Shown: positions 6,235 to 14,486, counted from the first letter of the stretch. The stretch is DNA of 17,180 bases from an uncultured Micrococcaceae bacterium (GCA_937896705.1 CALBOC010000248.1:1-17180), one strand, 5' to 3'. The notes: generated from the sequence alone by a model not told the origin. Translations and numbers: made by a program.

Positions 6235-9200
6235 AGAACGCATCAGTGCCGGTTTCTGGTGTGGGCAGGTTTGTCAGCTGTAATTTTTCGGTGAACGCAT
6301 CGGCGACACCGAGGGGGTCGGTGAAGACATCGATGGCCCACAGTCCAGCGTTCTGCCATCCCAGGTGGGACAGTTGTGCTGGAATCGTTCTGGTTCGGGT
6401 CCGCACGGACGTGAGGTGGTAGCGAGTGGAACCGTCATAACCGACGGCCACCGGCAGGTAGTTTTGATTCGTGTGGAAGTTGGGGCGGTGCCGGTCGGGG
6501 TTATACAACAACAGGTCTGTGAAGCCGCGCTGATCAAATTTATACGCCGCCCCCCTGGTTGCTAAGTGTTGGACGAAATCATCGGTCAGACAATCCAGCG
6601 ACGTGGATTGCGGTTCGTTGACGGGTTGCCCCACGGTCGTTGGCAAGTTCACCAATAATTCCCAGAAGAGATGGGCTCCGGACATCAGATTGTCGAAGTC
6701 AATTTCTTGGGGATGGATGGCAGTGAAAATAGACAGGCGTTGCCGCGCCCGAGTGAAGGCGGTGGCATAGTATTCGATGCCGTGCTGTTCGGAGAGCGGT
6801 CCAAAATGATGGATCACTTTGCCGGAGGCGGTTCGACCATAACCCAGCGTGAAAATCACGTGATCAGCGACCAGGCCGCGCGCGCGTTCCATCGGTGCCA
6901 CCACGAAGCCTTGCCCGTTGGGTGAGGTCTCAGCACTAAAGAATTTGGTCGCCCACCGGTGGTTGGGCAGGTTATACCGGATAGATTCGGCAATCCGGCG
7001 AGCGTGTGCCGAATTCGACGCAATCACGGCCAGGGATTGGTCTGGGTGATCGCGGAAGTGTTCAAAGACCGCATCCACGGTGCGGGTGACTTCCGCGGTC
7101 GTGGATTCGACCCCGTCGTCGCCCATCCCGGGACTGCCCGGTTCGGTGAGGTATTCGACATGGATCCCGGTTTGGGTGCTGGTGGAGATTTCTTGCGGTG
7201 TCGGAGCACGGTCGACTCCCCCATCGTAAAGCTGATCGCCCAGGGTGCGGGCCAGATATTGGTTGACACCCCGGTGCATGATCTTCAGCGGTGTGGCGGG
7301 TAGCACCCTGTTGAGCGCCTGGTGGACCGATTCGGCCTGGCGCGGCTGCGCTGAACGTGCTGTGGGATCGATGGAGACTTGGAAACTCACCGGCCTACCG
7401 GAGACCGCATCACCGAAGGCCACGACCTGCTGGGCGCGGGAGATTGCCCCGAGCCCGGTTGCCAGCCCAATGGTTTCGGCATCCAGCACCAGCACTGTAT
7501 CGAAGGTGATATCGGCTGGCAGTTCGGCCAGTGCCAGCGGCGAAGTGGTCAGGATCGGCACCAATGGCTGGAGAAGATTCGAGTTGATCCGCAGGATGGT
7601 GTCAACGTTGGCTCCCCCTTTGCGCAGCAGTTTGCGCAGTGACCCGGCAGCATCCGGGTAGTTATTGGTGGCTTGCTCCCACCGGGTGGCCAGCTGATGA
7701 CGCACCCGCGAGGGTCCGGATTCCAGGTGGGCGCTATCGGCGATGCGGAACTCTTCTTCCCACCGGGTCAGCTGTTCGCCGGTGGTTGCAGCCAGGTGTT
7801 CATCGGCGGATATCATCGCTTCCAACGCTGACTGCCACCAGGCGACCTCTAGTTCCAGGGTGACCTGGTCTGCGGTGACACCACGGGCTTGGAAATCCAC
7901 CAGCAGTTCATCCAGGCCTTGTTCGGTGAGCTGGTCGATGACGATGGTGCGCTCGGGCAAGGTGTGCAGCGTCTGGGCGTCGTTGACCAACTGGTCCAGC
8001 ACATCGTGGAGTTCACCCGGGTCAATCTTGGTCAGATGGTGAGCTTCGGTTGAGGCCGGTGCCATCATGTCCTGCAACCGGTTGAGATCCTCATAGAGCT
8101 TGTGGGTGTCCTCGGCCAGAGACTCAACACCGGGCGGGATAACCGGGTGGCGCTTCGAGGTGGTCCACTGGTTCCAACCCGTGAGCTGGTCTTGGACCTT
8201 CATGAGCGCTTCGTGCAGGTTGGGTACGTCCACGCCGGGGCGGATGTACTCGCGAGCTAACCAGCGCAGCCGGGTGCGGGTCATGGCCGACATCTCGATA
8301 CCGTGTTGTTTTCGCCAGGATCCCGAAGCGGTCGCGGCAATCAGATCAGTTACGGGCCGGTCGAAAATATCCGGGGTGAATCTATCAAGCGTATCGCGGA
8401 CTTCGCGCAGCAATTCGACCTGTCTGATCCACTCGGTGACATTATTGCCACTGGTGAGTTGGGCATGCGCCATCGCGCTTTCTAAGCGCGGAGCGACCTC
8501 GGAAAGGTCGTGCTGAACTTGTTCGGCAAGTTCTAGTGCTGCTTCGGCTTCGTGCACGTTGCGCAGCCTTGCACCGTACCAGGGTGATTCGGTCGCGGAT
8601 TGGTCGAAGGCGCCCAGTTGTGCGGCGTATCGGAGTTGTTCGGCGACTTCCTGCCGGTCGACTGTGGCATCCAAAACGGAGCGTTTCAGTCGCACCGAAG
8701 TCGCAGGTGCCGGATCGGCGTTCATGAGTTTGACCAGCTCATTCATGGCCTGGATGGGCGAGCACTGCCAGCGTTCGCGGACTTCGTGCAGCGATTGTGT
8801 GTGATCCACCAGCTGTTGGCGCACTTCGCGCAAGGTTTCATGAATCCGGCGCACAACGGGCTCTTTGGCGCGTTCGGCACTGAGCAGTGCATGAATGAGT
8901 TGTTCGGTCACCTCTTTGGGACCGGTGTCAGCCTGAACGCTGAGCACAAGCGGATCCAACTGAATGCTGGCTAACCGGTTAGAGAACTCGGCCAGGGTCG
9001 AGGTTTTTTCCGCCAGCACGAGCACGCGCTTTCCCTGGGTCGCCAGACCGACGGCCGCGGCAACTGCGGTCTGGGTTTGGCCGGTGCCCGGAGGTGCTGA
9101 CACCACCAGGGATTCGCCAGCGACAATATGATCAACGGCGGTTTGTTGTGACCGATCGAGGTCCACCACCAGTGTTTCATCAGCTGGGTCGCGTTCATCC

Positions 9201-10072
9201 AGCGGGGTCGGGGCGTGCATCAGCTGGGGGGCCTCATCAGCGACTCCGGCATCTTCGGTGCCTGCGCCGACCTCGTAGAGGGCGTTGATAATGTCGTGCT
9301 TGGGGTCCACGACATCACGGGAGGCGGTGTCTGATAAGTCAGCGAACGTGGAGATCAATAAACGATGCTCGACGACGAGACCGCGCAGCTTGGCGGCCTG
9401 TGAACGCAATATTTCTAAGGCTGGTAATGGTTCGAGTTTCGCGGTGGTGTAGGCGGAGTCTTCAAGGGTCTGCGGGTCGAGGGTCAGTCCATAGTTATCG
9501 GCAAAAAAGCGCACCAGCGCCGGGTTCAGGCGTGCGGCACCGACAATTTGCACGTCGTAGTCGTCTCGGTCTGGTCGGACAGCTAACCGGATGGGAGCCA
9601 ACAGGACCGGAGCGGATAGCTGTTGATTGACCCCATTTTCGCTGACCCGCCAGGTGGCCAATCCTGCGGCCAGATACCCCACGTTGATCCCGCGATCATC
9701 GAGGAGTTCTTGGATCTTAGTATCGATGGCTTCGGCGGTTTTGAGGTTGCGCTGCATCTCGGGCTGATCACGCATCAAAGTTGTGAGTCGGGTGCGGCGT
9801 GCCGAGAGGAATTGTGTCAGCCCGCTGGGCTGGGAGTGCGTGATGTCAATCGAGTTGGAGTTGGTCGGGGCGTACCGCAGCATGGTGTCGGTCTCGGTGC
9901 CCGTGGCAATTTCGGATAACCAGCGCGAGAAATCGCGTTCTGCAACCTCACCGGAATCAACCTCGGCATCGACTGGTTCCGAGTCAGGCGCCGCTACTTC
10001 CGTCGAGGCGTCCAGTTCGTCAGTAGACAGCGCTGTGACGTCTTGGTTGACGTCCTCTTGTTCGCGGCTCAC
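6221..10072 (-). CDS. Giant SF1 helicase/nuclease-like protein with degenerate catalytic motifs
   Basis: About 1283 residues from a GTG at 10070-10072, chosen because AGGAAGG (10079-10085) sits 6 nt upstream; the ATG at 10078 directly abuts it, and a GTG at 10105 adds 11 residues. The layout matches DUF4011-type SF1 ATPases: an N-terminal region (about 50-150, NSIDITHSQPSGL), a Q-motif-like LDRSQQTAV (306-314), the P-loop, a long helical insert (about 390-820), the second RecA-like domain and a C-terminal domain resembling the small endonuclease end domain. The motor is altered: the P-loop reads APPGTGQTQT with Q332 in place of the nucleotide-binding Lys, the Walker B DEAS region reads LDAE (863-866), and motif III GDxxQLPP reads GDAVSGRP (887-894). 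Motif VI TRAR (1107-1110) remains. The end domain keeps D1186, YDG and YH (to H1219) and LGW (1237-1239), but Gly1211 replaces the expected Glu. It is intact in frame, so it is a maintained protein, perhaps a non-catalytic nucleic-acid binder. Confidence 0.8.
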   Translation of the reverse strand: MSREQEDVNQDVTALSTDELDASTEVAAPDSEPVDAEVDSGEVAERDFSRWLSEIATGTETDTMLRYAPTNSNSIDITHSQPSGLTQFLSARRTRLTTLMRDQPEMQRNLKTAEAIDTKIQELLDDRGINVGYLAAGLATWRVSENGVNQQLSAPVLLAPIRLAVRPDRDDYDVQIVGAARLNPALVRFFADNYGLTLDPQTLEDSAYTTAKLEPLPALEILRSQAAKLRGLVVEHRLLISTFADLSDTASRDVVDPKHDIINALYEVGAGTEDAGVADEAPQLMHAPTPLDERDPADETLVVDLDRSQQTAVDHIVAGESLVVSAPPGTGQTQTAVAAAVGLATQGKRVLVLAEKTSTLAEFSNRLASIQLDPLVLSVQADTGPKEVTEQLIHALLSAERAKEPVVRRIHETLREVRQQLVDHTQSLHEVRERWQCSPIQAMNELVKLMNADPAPATSVRLKRSVLDATVDRQEVAEQLRYAAQLGAFDQSATESPWYGARLRNVHEAEAALELAEQVQHDLSEVAPRLESAMAHAQLTSGNNVTEWIRQVELLREVRDTLDRFTPDIFDRPVTDLIAATASGSWRKQHGIEMSAMTRTRLRWLAREYIRPGVDVPNLHEALMKVQDQLTGWNQWTTSKRHPVIPPGVESLAEDTHKLYEDLNRLQDMMAPASTEAHHLTKIDPGELHDVLDQLVNDAQTLHTLPERTIVIDQLTEQGLDELLVDFQARGVTADQVTLELEVAWWQSALEAMISADEHLAATTGEQLTRWEEEFRIADSAHLESGPSRVRHQLATRWEQATNNYPDAAGSLRKLLRKGGANVDTILRINSNLLQPLVPILTTSPLALAELPADITFDTVLVLDAETIGLATGLGAISRAQQVVAFGDAVSGRPVSFQVSIDPTARSAQPRQAESVHQALNRVLPATPLKIMHRGVNQYLARTLGDQLYDGGVDRAPTPQEISTSTQTGIHVEYLTEPGSPGMGDDGVESTTAEVTRTVDAVFEHFRDHPDQSLAVIASNSAHARRIAESIRYNLPNHRWATKFFSAETSPNGQGFVVAPMERARGLVADHVIFTLGYGRTASGKVIHHFGPLSEQHGIEYYATAFTRARQRLSIFTAIHPQEIDFDNLMSGAHLFWELLVNLPTTVGQPVNEPQSTSLDCLTDDFVQHLATRGAAYKFDQRGFTDLLLYNPDRHRPNFHTNQNYLPVAVGYDGSTRYHLTSVRTRTRTIPAQLSHLGWQNAGLWAIDVFTDPLGVADAFTEKLQLTNLPTPETGTDAFYDDL

Positions 10073-10078
10073 GCTCAT

Positions 10079-10118
10079 CCTTCCTGTGGTTGATACAGGT
10101 TGCACCTACACGACTCTA
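10079..10118 (-). promoter_or_regulatory. Putative promoter and ribosome site of the helicase-like gene
   Basis: TAGAGT at 10113-10118 (minus strand, TANNNT) predicts transcription from about 10105. AGGAAGG at 10079-10085 is the strongest Shine-Dalgarno sequence in the window and decides for the GTG at 10072 (6-nt spacing). No -35 box is recognised. Confidence 0.5.
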
Positions 10119-10139
10119 GTACGTTGGGCACTGAGTTTG

Positions 10140-10163
10140 GCGTTGCCACACCACGCACAACGC
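10140..10163. repeat. Short inverted repeat between guaA and the helicase-like gene
   Basis: GCGTTG at 10140-10145 and CAACGC at 10158-10163 with a 12-bp loop. It lies downstream of guaA and upstream of the helicase-like promoter. It has no T-run on either strand, so it is a poor intrinsic terminator; it could be an operator or chance. Confidence 0.25.
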
Positions 10164-10213
10164 TGATGACGCGCCGAATTCTACGGGCTGTCACAATTTC
10201 TCTGGTCGCAGGG

Positions 10214-11803
10214 TTATTCCCATTCGATGGTGCCGGGTGGCTTGCCCGTAATATCGAGTACGACACGGTTAATTCCGGCTACTTCTGAGGTGATTCGTTG
10301 CGAGATTCGGTCCAGGATATCGTAGGGGATTCGCGCGAAAGAGGCGGTCATCGCATCTTCGGAGTGCACCGGACGCAACACGACCGGGTGTCCATAGGTT
10401 CGACCGCCATCACTGACGCCCACCGAGCGGACATCGGCCAAGAGCACGACCGGAGACTGCCAGATCTCCCGGTCCAGTCCAGAGGCCGTGAGTTCTTCGC
10501 GCACGATCGCGTCTGCTTCACGTAATAGGTCCAGGCGCTCTTTACTGATCGCCCCGACGATGCGGATGCCCAGGCCCGGCCCGGGGAAGGGCTGACGCCA
10601 GACGATCTCGTCGGGTAGCCCCAGCTTGGTGCCAACCGCACGAACCTCGTCTTTGAACAGTTGCCGCAATGGTTCAACGAGTTCGAATTCGAGATCTGCT
10701 GGCAGGCCGCCAACGTTGTGGTGGGATTTGATGACTTTGGACCCATCGGCATCCCCGGATTCGATCACATCGGGATAGACGGTCCCCTGGACTAGAAATC
10801 TCACATCTGTCGCGTTGGGATCGTGGGCGGATTCGGCAACAATATCGGCCTGGGCCTGTTCAAAGGTGCGGATGAACCGTTCACCGATGATCTTGCGTTT
10901 TTGCTCCGGGTCAGAGACCCCCTCAAGGGCGCTCAAGAATTCTGCCTCGGCATCGATCATGACGAGTTTGGCCCCACCGGTCGACGCTCCAAAAGCGCGT
11001 TCGATCTCGGTGGATTCGTCTTTGCGCATCAGTCCGTGATTGACATACACCGCGGTCAACTGGTCCCCGACCGCGCGTTGGACCAGTGCGGCTGCCACGG
11101 CGGAATCGACCCCACCCGATAGGCCGACGATGGCCCGTTTATCACCGATCTGTTCGCGAATCGCAGCGATCTGGTGCTCAATGACCTGGTCCACCGACCA
11201 GTCTGGGGTCAGATCCGCTGCGATGAACAGGAAGTTCTTGATTGCAGCCTGACCGTGGCTGGAGGCCTCGACGGCAGGATCCCACAGGGTCCCATAGATC
11301 TTGGCTTCGACGTTTTCGGCTGCGGCAACCGGCATGACGGTGTTCCACGCGGTGACCACAAAACCCTCCGGGGCCTCGGTGACGGTATGCGCGACGTTCA
11401 CGGCCGCGTCTTGGGCAGCGGCCTGACCGGAGAATAGTGCGGCATTGTCATCAAGGTTGTCGATGTTCACCATTTGGTGGGACAGCTCAGTCGTTGGAGC
11501 GAGTGTGCCACCCAACGCGTTGATCACGGCCAGAAAGCCACCCGAGACTGCCAACACCGGGATGCCCGCGGTGAGCAAGCGATCATCGATCTCCGGGAGT
11601 GCCTCGGTCGCCGAAGAGCGAGCAGCAATCACCAGAGCCGCCGGCTGAGCCGCCAGAATCGCTTCGGCTCCTGCCGTGTACGAGTGGACTTCGGAATAGA
11701 CTTTGGCTTCGCGAATGCGCCGCGCGAGCAGTTGGGCGTCATCTGAGCCGTAATCCACGACAATAACGGTGTCTTGCGCTGGAGTTTGGGGTGTAGTCAT
11801 CAC
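10214..11803 (-). CDS. guaA: GMP synthase with an inactivated glutaminase domain
   Basis: GuaA converts XMP to GMP with ATP, taking the amino group from glutamine split by its N-terminal class I amidotransferase domain. The 529-residue length is normal. The synthetase half is intact: PP-loop LSGGVDS (228-234), [12 protein letters not shown] (303-314), [10 protein letters not shown] (359-368), [11 protein letters not shown] (405-415) and the C-terminal KPPGTIEWE. The glutaminase half (about 11-195) keeps its length and framework ([26 protein letters not shown]) but has lost the active site: the GICYG nucleophile loop reads AVSGG (Ser87 for Cys), the HPE motif reads DPA (Asp175, Ala177), the SGGP oxyanion loop reads AARS (60-63), and the MSHGD region reads VAHTV. 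It should not hydrolyse glutamine. The start is a GTG at 11801-11803 or the adjacent ATG; with no ribosome site and a TAGACT 8 nt upstream, a leaderless mRNA is likely. It follows DUF3817 by 49 bp. Confidence 0.96.
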   Translation of the reverse strand: MMTTPQTPAQDTVIVVDYGSDDAQLLARRIREAKVYSEVHSYTAGAEAILAAQPAALVIAARSSATEALPEIDDRLLTAGIPVLAVSGGFLAVINALGGTLAPTTELSHQMVNIDNLDDNAALFSGQAAAQDAAVNVAHTVTEAPEGFVVTAWNTVMPVAAAENVEAKIYGTLWDPAVEASSHGQAAIKNFLFIAADLTPDWSVDQVIEHQIAAIREQIGDKRAIVGLSGGVDSAVAAALVQRAVGDQLTAVYVNHGLMRKDESTEIERAFGASTGGAKLVMIDAEAEFLSALEGVSDPEQKRKIIGERFIRTFEQAQADIVAESAHDPNATDVRFLVQGTVYPDVIESGDADGSKVIKSHHNVGGLPADLEFELVEPLRQLFKDEVRAVGTKLGLPDEIVWRQPFPGPGLGIRIVGAISKERLDLLREADAIVREELTASGLDREIWQSPVVLLADVRSVGVSDGGRTYGHPVVLRPVHSEDAMTASFARIPYDILDRISQRITSEVAGINRVVLDITGKPPGTIEWE

Positions 11804-11811
11804 AGCAATTC

Positions 11812-11817
11812 AGTCTA
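11812..11817 (-). promoter_or_regulatory. Putative -10 box of guaA
   Basis: TAGACT on the minus strand, 8 nt before the GTG at 11803, in the 49-bp gap after the DUF3817 gene. It is followed by G, giving the same TAGACTG as the Nudix and TPR promoters. guaA may thus have its own promoter in addition to read-through from the SURF1-DUF3817 transcript. Confidence 0.5.
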
Positions 11818-11852
11818 CTGGATCCAACGGGCCAGCGACCGCGTGCGGCGCG

Positions 11853-12401
11853 CTAATATCGCAGCACGCCTTCGGGGTGGGCGGCCAGTTCTTCTTCGAC
11901 ATTGCGGTTGACGCGTTTTTCGACGATGAACGACAGAAACGGGACCACACCACCGCCGGCCATGGCCAGCAAGCGTACCCCACCCCAGCGCATCATCGAC
12001 CATAAGCGGAAGCATCCCAACAGGTAGAGCACATATAACCAGCCGTGCACAATCAGGATCAGTAACGAGATGTTCACACCCTCGACGACGGCCTGTTCGT
12101 GGTAGAGCCCCAGAACGAACTCGGTGCCGTCTTCGGTGGTGCCCCCGGCAAACAGCTCGCGACCGAAACCGTATTTGACGATCATTTGGAAGACGAGCAG
12201 CAGCAGGAAGATACCGGTGAGCCAGGCGGTGAACTTATACAGGCTCTGGGCGCTGCGAATCTGTCGGTGGGTACCGCCAAAACGACGTTTCTTTTTGCCT
12301 TCGGGCCGCGGTGGCGCTTGTCCAACGTCGGCTTCGGTGATGTCTTCTGGATCAGGCAGGGTCGAGGGGTCGACCGGTGGGGTTTGGTGTTTTTCAGTCA
12401 T
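11853..12401 (-). CDS. DUF3817 integral membrane protein
   Basis: A 182-residue protein: a disordered, proline/charged N-terminal tail (1-45) followed by the DUF3817 domain with membrane segments at about 55-77, 110-130 and 142-161. Family-like features are HGWLYVLYLL (119-128), the FRLW (131-134), the RWG (138-140) and the final PFLSFIVEKRV (154-164). DUF3817 proteins are common in actinobacteria, usually beside guaA/SURF1 as here; their function is not known. The ATG overlaps the SURF1 stop in an ATGA (12398-12401), so the two are translationally coupled. A stabilising or assembly role alongside SURF1 is possible but only inferred from position. Confidence 0.88.
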   Translation of the reverse strand: MTEKHQTPPVDPSTLPDPEDITEADVGQAPPRPEGKKKRRFGGTHRQIRSAQSLYKFTAWLTGIFLLLLVFQMIVKYGFGRELFAGGTTEDGTEFVLGLYHEQAVVEGVNISLLILIVHGWLYVLYLLGCFRLWSMMRWGGVRLLAMAGGGVVPFLSFIVEKRVNRNVEEELAAHPEGVLRY

Positions 12402-13342
12402 AGTGTTTTCGTGTCTTTCTGCTCGGTCGGGCCCAGCCCGTGGTAGGCACGGTAGGCCTGTTCGGCGGCAGCTTTTTCTTTGCGGGCTTCTTCGCGGAGA
12501 CGTTCAAGTTCTTGGGCGCGCCAGTGCTGTTCCCACAGCTCATCGAGTTCGGCTTCGCGCTGGTCTTTGAGGTAATCATCGCGGACGAAACGCCACCACA
12601 GGTACAGCGAGAAGACCGCGAAAATAAACCATTCGACCGCATAGAAAATGTTCAACCAAGCCACTTCGGCTTCTTCCGGTTGCGGTTCGGTCGCTACCCC
12701 TTCGACGCCAGCGTCACCGCTGATGACGTACTCGGTACCGCCGACAGTAAAGGATTCTGCGACCACGTATCCGGCGTAGAGGTTTTCGTCCCACAGGTTG
12801 ACCAATTCGGCAGAGGCCAGCATTTGGGTGCGCTTGGGGTTGATGAAGTGGTTGGTGTTGGGAGTTGGCCCCTCCCCGGGTATCAGACGGCCTTCAAATT
12901 CGATGGCTTCATTGCTCGAGACCCCGACCGAGGATTCGAAGAGCTCGGTGAGTTCTTCTGCGCTGACATCGATTTCTTCTGGGATCCAGCCCCAGGCCAC
13001 CGGGATCCCGTAGTCCTCGGGCGCACCATCAACGGTCGCACTGGAAGCCAGCCACAACCCGACCTCGCCCTCATTGACGCGGGATTCGACCTGCACGCTG
13101 GTGGTGGGGTCCAGCTGGCCGGTGAAGGTCACCATCTGGTCGGCTTCATCGCCCATCATGGGCACGCCGGGTTCGAAGTGTTCGGTCAACGGGACCGCGG
13201 TCTCGGTTTCGGCGTGGGAGCGTGGCTGATCGGAGGTGGATTGTTCGAACTGCCACTGGGTGAGCAGCACGAAGATCGTGGCGACCGCCAGGGTCAGGAG
13301 GAGAAAGCCAATCCACCGGGGTTTGAGAGCTGTACGGAGCAA
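12398..13342 (-). CDS. SURF1 family cytochrome oxidase assembly protein
   Basis: SURF1 proteins sit in the membrane and help assemble cytochrome c oxidase, in bacteria by handling heme a. The 314-residue product has the usual two-helix layout: a membrane segment at residues 11-28 ending in TQWQF (28-32, the family's WQ motif), a large extracytoplasmic domain (VTFTGQLDPTTSVQVESR 71-88; IPVAWGWIP 113-121, matching the conserved xGWxP; FEGRLIPGEGP 149-159) and a second segment at 229-252 beginning NIFYAVEW. A charged coiled-coil-like cytoplasmic tail follows (255-298). I place the start at a TTG (13340-13342): it has AAGGTG 8 nt upstream and yields a proper signal anchor, whereas a start at 13444 would add 34 unrelated residues read out of frame from guaB3. 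It begins 7 nt after guaB3 ends. Confidence 0.88.
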   Translation of the reverse strand: MLRTALKPRWIGFLLLTLAVATIFVLLTQWQFEQSTSDQPRSHAETETAVPLTEHFEPGVPMMGDEADQMVTFTGQLDPTTSVQVESRVNEGEVGLWLASSATVDGAPEDYGIPVAWGWIPEEIDVSAEELTELFESSVGVSSNEAIEFEGRLIPGEGPTPNTNHFINPKRTQMLASAELVNLWDENLYAGYVVAESFTVGGTEYVISGDAGVEGVATEPQPEEAEVAWLNIFYAVEWFIFAVFSLYLWWRFVRDDYLKDQREAELDELWEQHWRAQELERLREEARKEKAAAEQAYRAYHGLGPTEQKDTKTL

Positions 13343-13349
13343 GCGGGCA

Positions 13350-14486
13350 TCACCTTGTGTAGGTTTCGGACAGGTGGACCTCGACTTTTTGGAAGTCTTT
13401 GAGGTCCGTGTAGCCACACGAGGCCATGGCCCGGCGCAGCGCACCCATCAGGTTGGCCGTGCCGTTGGTGTGACTGGATGGGCCTTGTAGGACCTGTTCC
13501 AATGGGGCTACTGTGCCGACCTCGGTGCGGTCACCGCGCGGGAATTCTGGGTGGGCGGCTTCCAGACCCCAGTGCCAACCCTTGCCGGGGGCCTCTTCGG
13601 CGCGCGCCAGGGTCGTGCCCAGCATCACGGCGTCGGCGCCCATGCCAATGGCTTTGACGATGTCTCCGGAGTTACCCATGCCACCGTCGGCAATGACGTG
13701 CACGTAACGACCGCCGGATTCATCCATGTAGTCACGGCGGGCTTCGGCAATATCGGAGATCGCGGTGGCCATCGGAACCCGGATCCCTAAGGCACGGCGG
13801 GTCGTCGAGGAGGCGCCGCCACCGAAGCCAACCAACACACCGGCGGCCCCGGTGCGCATCAGGTGCAGCGCCGGGGTATAGCCGGCCACTCCCCCAACGA
13901 TGACCGGGACATCGAGTTCGTAAATGAACTTTTTCAGATCCAGGGGTTCTTTGGTCTCGGAGACGTGTTGTGCCGAGACCGTGGTGCCACGAATGACGAA
14001 CATATCGACACCGGCATCAAGAACGGTCTTATAGAACTCTTGAGTGCGCTGTGGTGTCAGAGCACCGGCCACCACCACTCCGGATTCACGAATTTCTTCC
14101 AGGCGGGCTGAAATGAGCTCCGGTTTGATGGGTGCGGAATACAGCTGTTGTAACCGGGCGGTGTTTTCCGGGGAGAAGCTTTGGGCTTGCAGGGCAGCGA
14201 TTTCATCTAGGACCGGTTGCGGATCTTCATACCGGGTCCATAGGCCCTCGAGGTTGAGGACACCCATGCCCCCGAGTTTGCCCAGTTGGATGGCGGTGGC
14301 CGGTGACATGACCGAATCCATTGGCGCACCAATGACGGGAATCGAGAAGTTGAACGCATCAATCTGCCAGTCGAGCGAGACGTCTTCAGGGTCGCGGGTT
14401 CGACGGGTTGGCACAATCGATACTGCGTCCAGGGGCATAGCCTGTCTGCCGCGTTTGCCTCGACCAATTTCAACTTGATTGCTCAC
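13350..14486 (-). CDS. guaB3: GuaB3 family IMP dehydrogenase-related protein
   Basis: A 378-residue single-domain TIM-barrel protein without CBS domains, of the IMP dehydrogenase-related class found in nearly all actinobacteria and in cyanobacteria. Supporting features are the N-terminal VEIGRGKRGR and SIVPTRRTRDPEDV, GGVAGYTPALHLMRTGAAGV (199-218 approx.), YVHVIADGGMGNSGDIVKA (261-279), ADAVMLGTTLARAEEAPG, and the C-terminal NLMGALRRAMASCGYTDLK. In true IMPDH the loop GPGSICTTR carries the nucleophilic Cys; here the equivalent reads GGGASSTTR with Ser227, so IMP oxidation by the standard mechanism is not expected. As I recall, other actinobacterial GuaB3 proteins also lack this Cys. The start is a GTG at 14484-14486 with a weak GGA ribosome site. 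It lies 64 bp after guaB and probably leads the guaB3-SURF1-DUF3817 transcript. Confidence 0.92.
   Translation of the reverse strand: MSNQVEIGRGKRGRQAMPLDAVSIVPTRRTRDPEDVSLDWQIDAFNFSIPVIGAPMDSVMSPATAIQLGKLGGMGVLNLEGLWTRYEDPQPVLDEIAALQAQSFSPENTARLQQLYSAPIKPELISARLEEIRESGVVVAGALTPQRTQEFYKTVLDAGVDMFVIRGTTVSAQHVSETKEPLDLKKFIYELDVPVIVGGVAGYTPALHLMRTGAAGVLVGFGGGASSTTRRALGIRVPMATAISDIAEARRDYMDESGGRYVHVIADGGMGNSGDIVKAIGMGADAVMLGTTLARAEEAPGKGWHWGLEAAHPEFPRGDRTEVGTVAPLEQVLQGPSSHTNGTANLMGALRRAMASCGYTDLKDFQKVEVHLSETYTR

Noticed and set aside
10073..10105. GTG at 10105 as a leaderless start of the helicase-like gene
   Set aside because: Possible, since TAGAGT lies 7 nt upstream, but AGGAAGG at 10079-10085 fits a leadered start at 10072 better. 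Left as an alternative.
6221..10105. Anti-phage defence island around the helicase/nuclease-like gene
   Set aside because: All neighbours are housekeeping genes, there are no mobile-element or other defence genes, and the catalytic motifs are degenerate.
10214..11803. Frameshift or pseudogene as the reason for the odd GuaA N-terminus
   Set aside because: The frame is unbroken, domain length is normal, and flanking framework motifs of the amidotransferase (VVDYG, RRIRE, ALGG, GFVV, NFLF) are aligned on both sides of each lost motif, so these are substitutions, not a shifted reading.
12440..13402. 320-codon open frame on the plus strand opposite SURF1
   Set aside because: It is the antisense shadow of SURF1, whose protein has clear family motifs and membrane segments; the plus-strand reading has low-complexity Gly/Phe/Asp composition and no domain.
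13343..13444. SURF1 start at 13444
   Set aside because: It would read 34 residues through the guaB3 coding end in another frame; the TTG at 13342 has AAGGTG at good spacing and begins a signal anchor.
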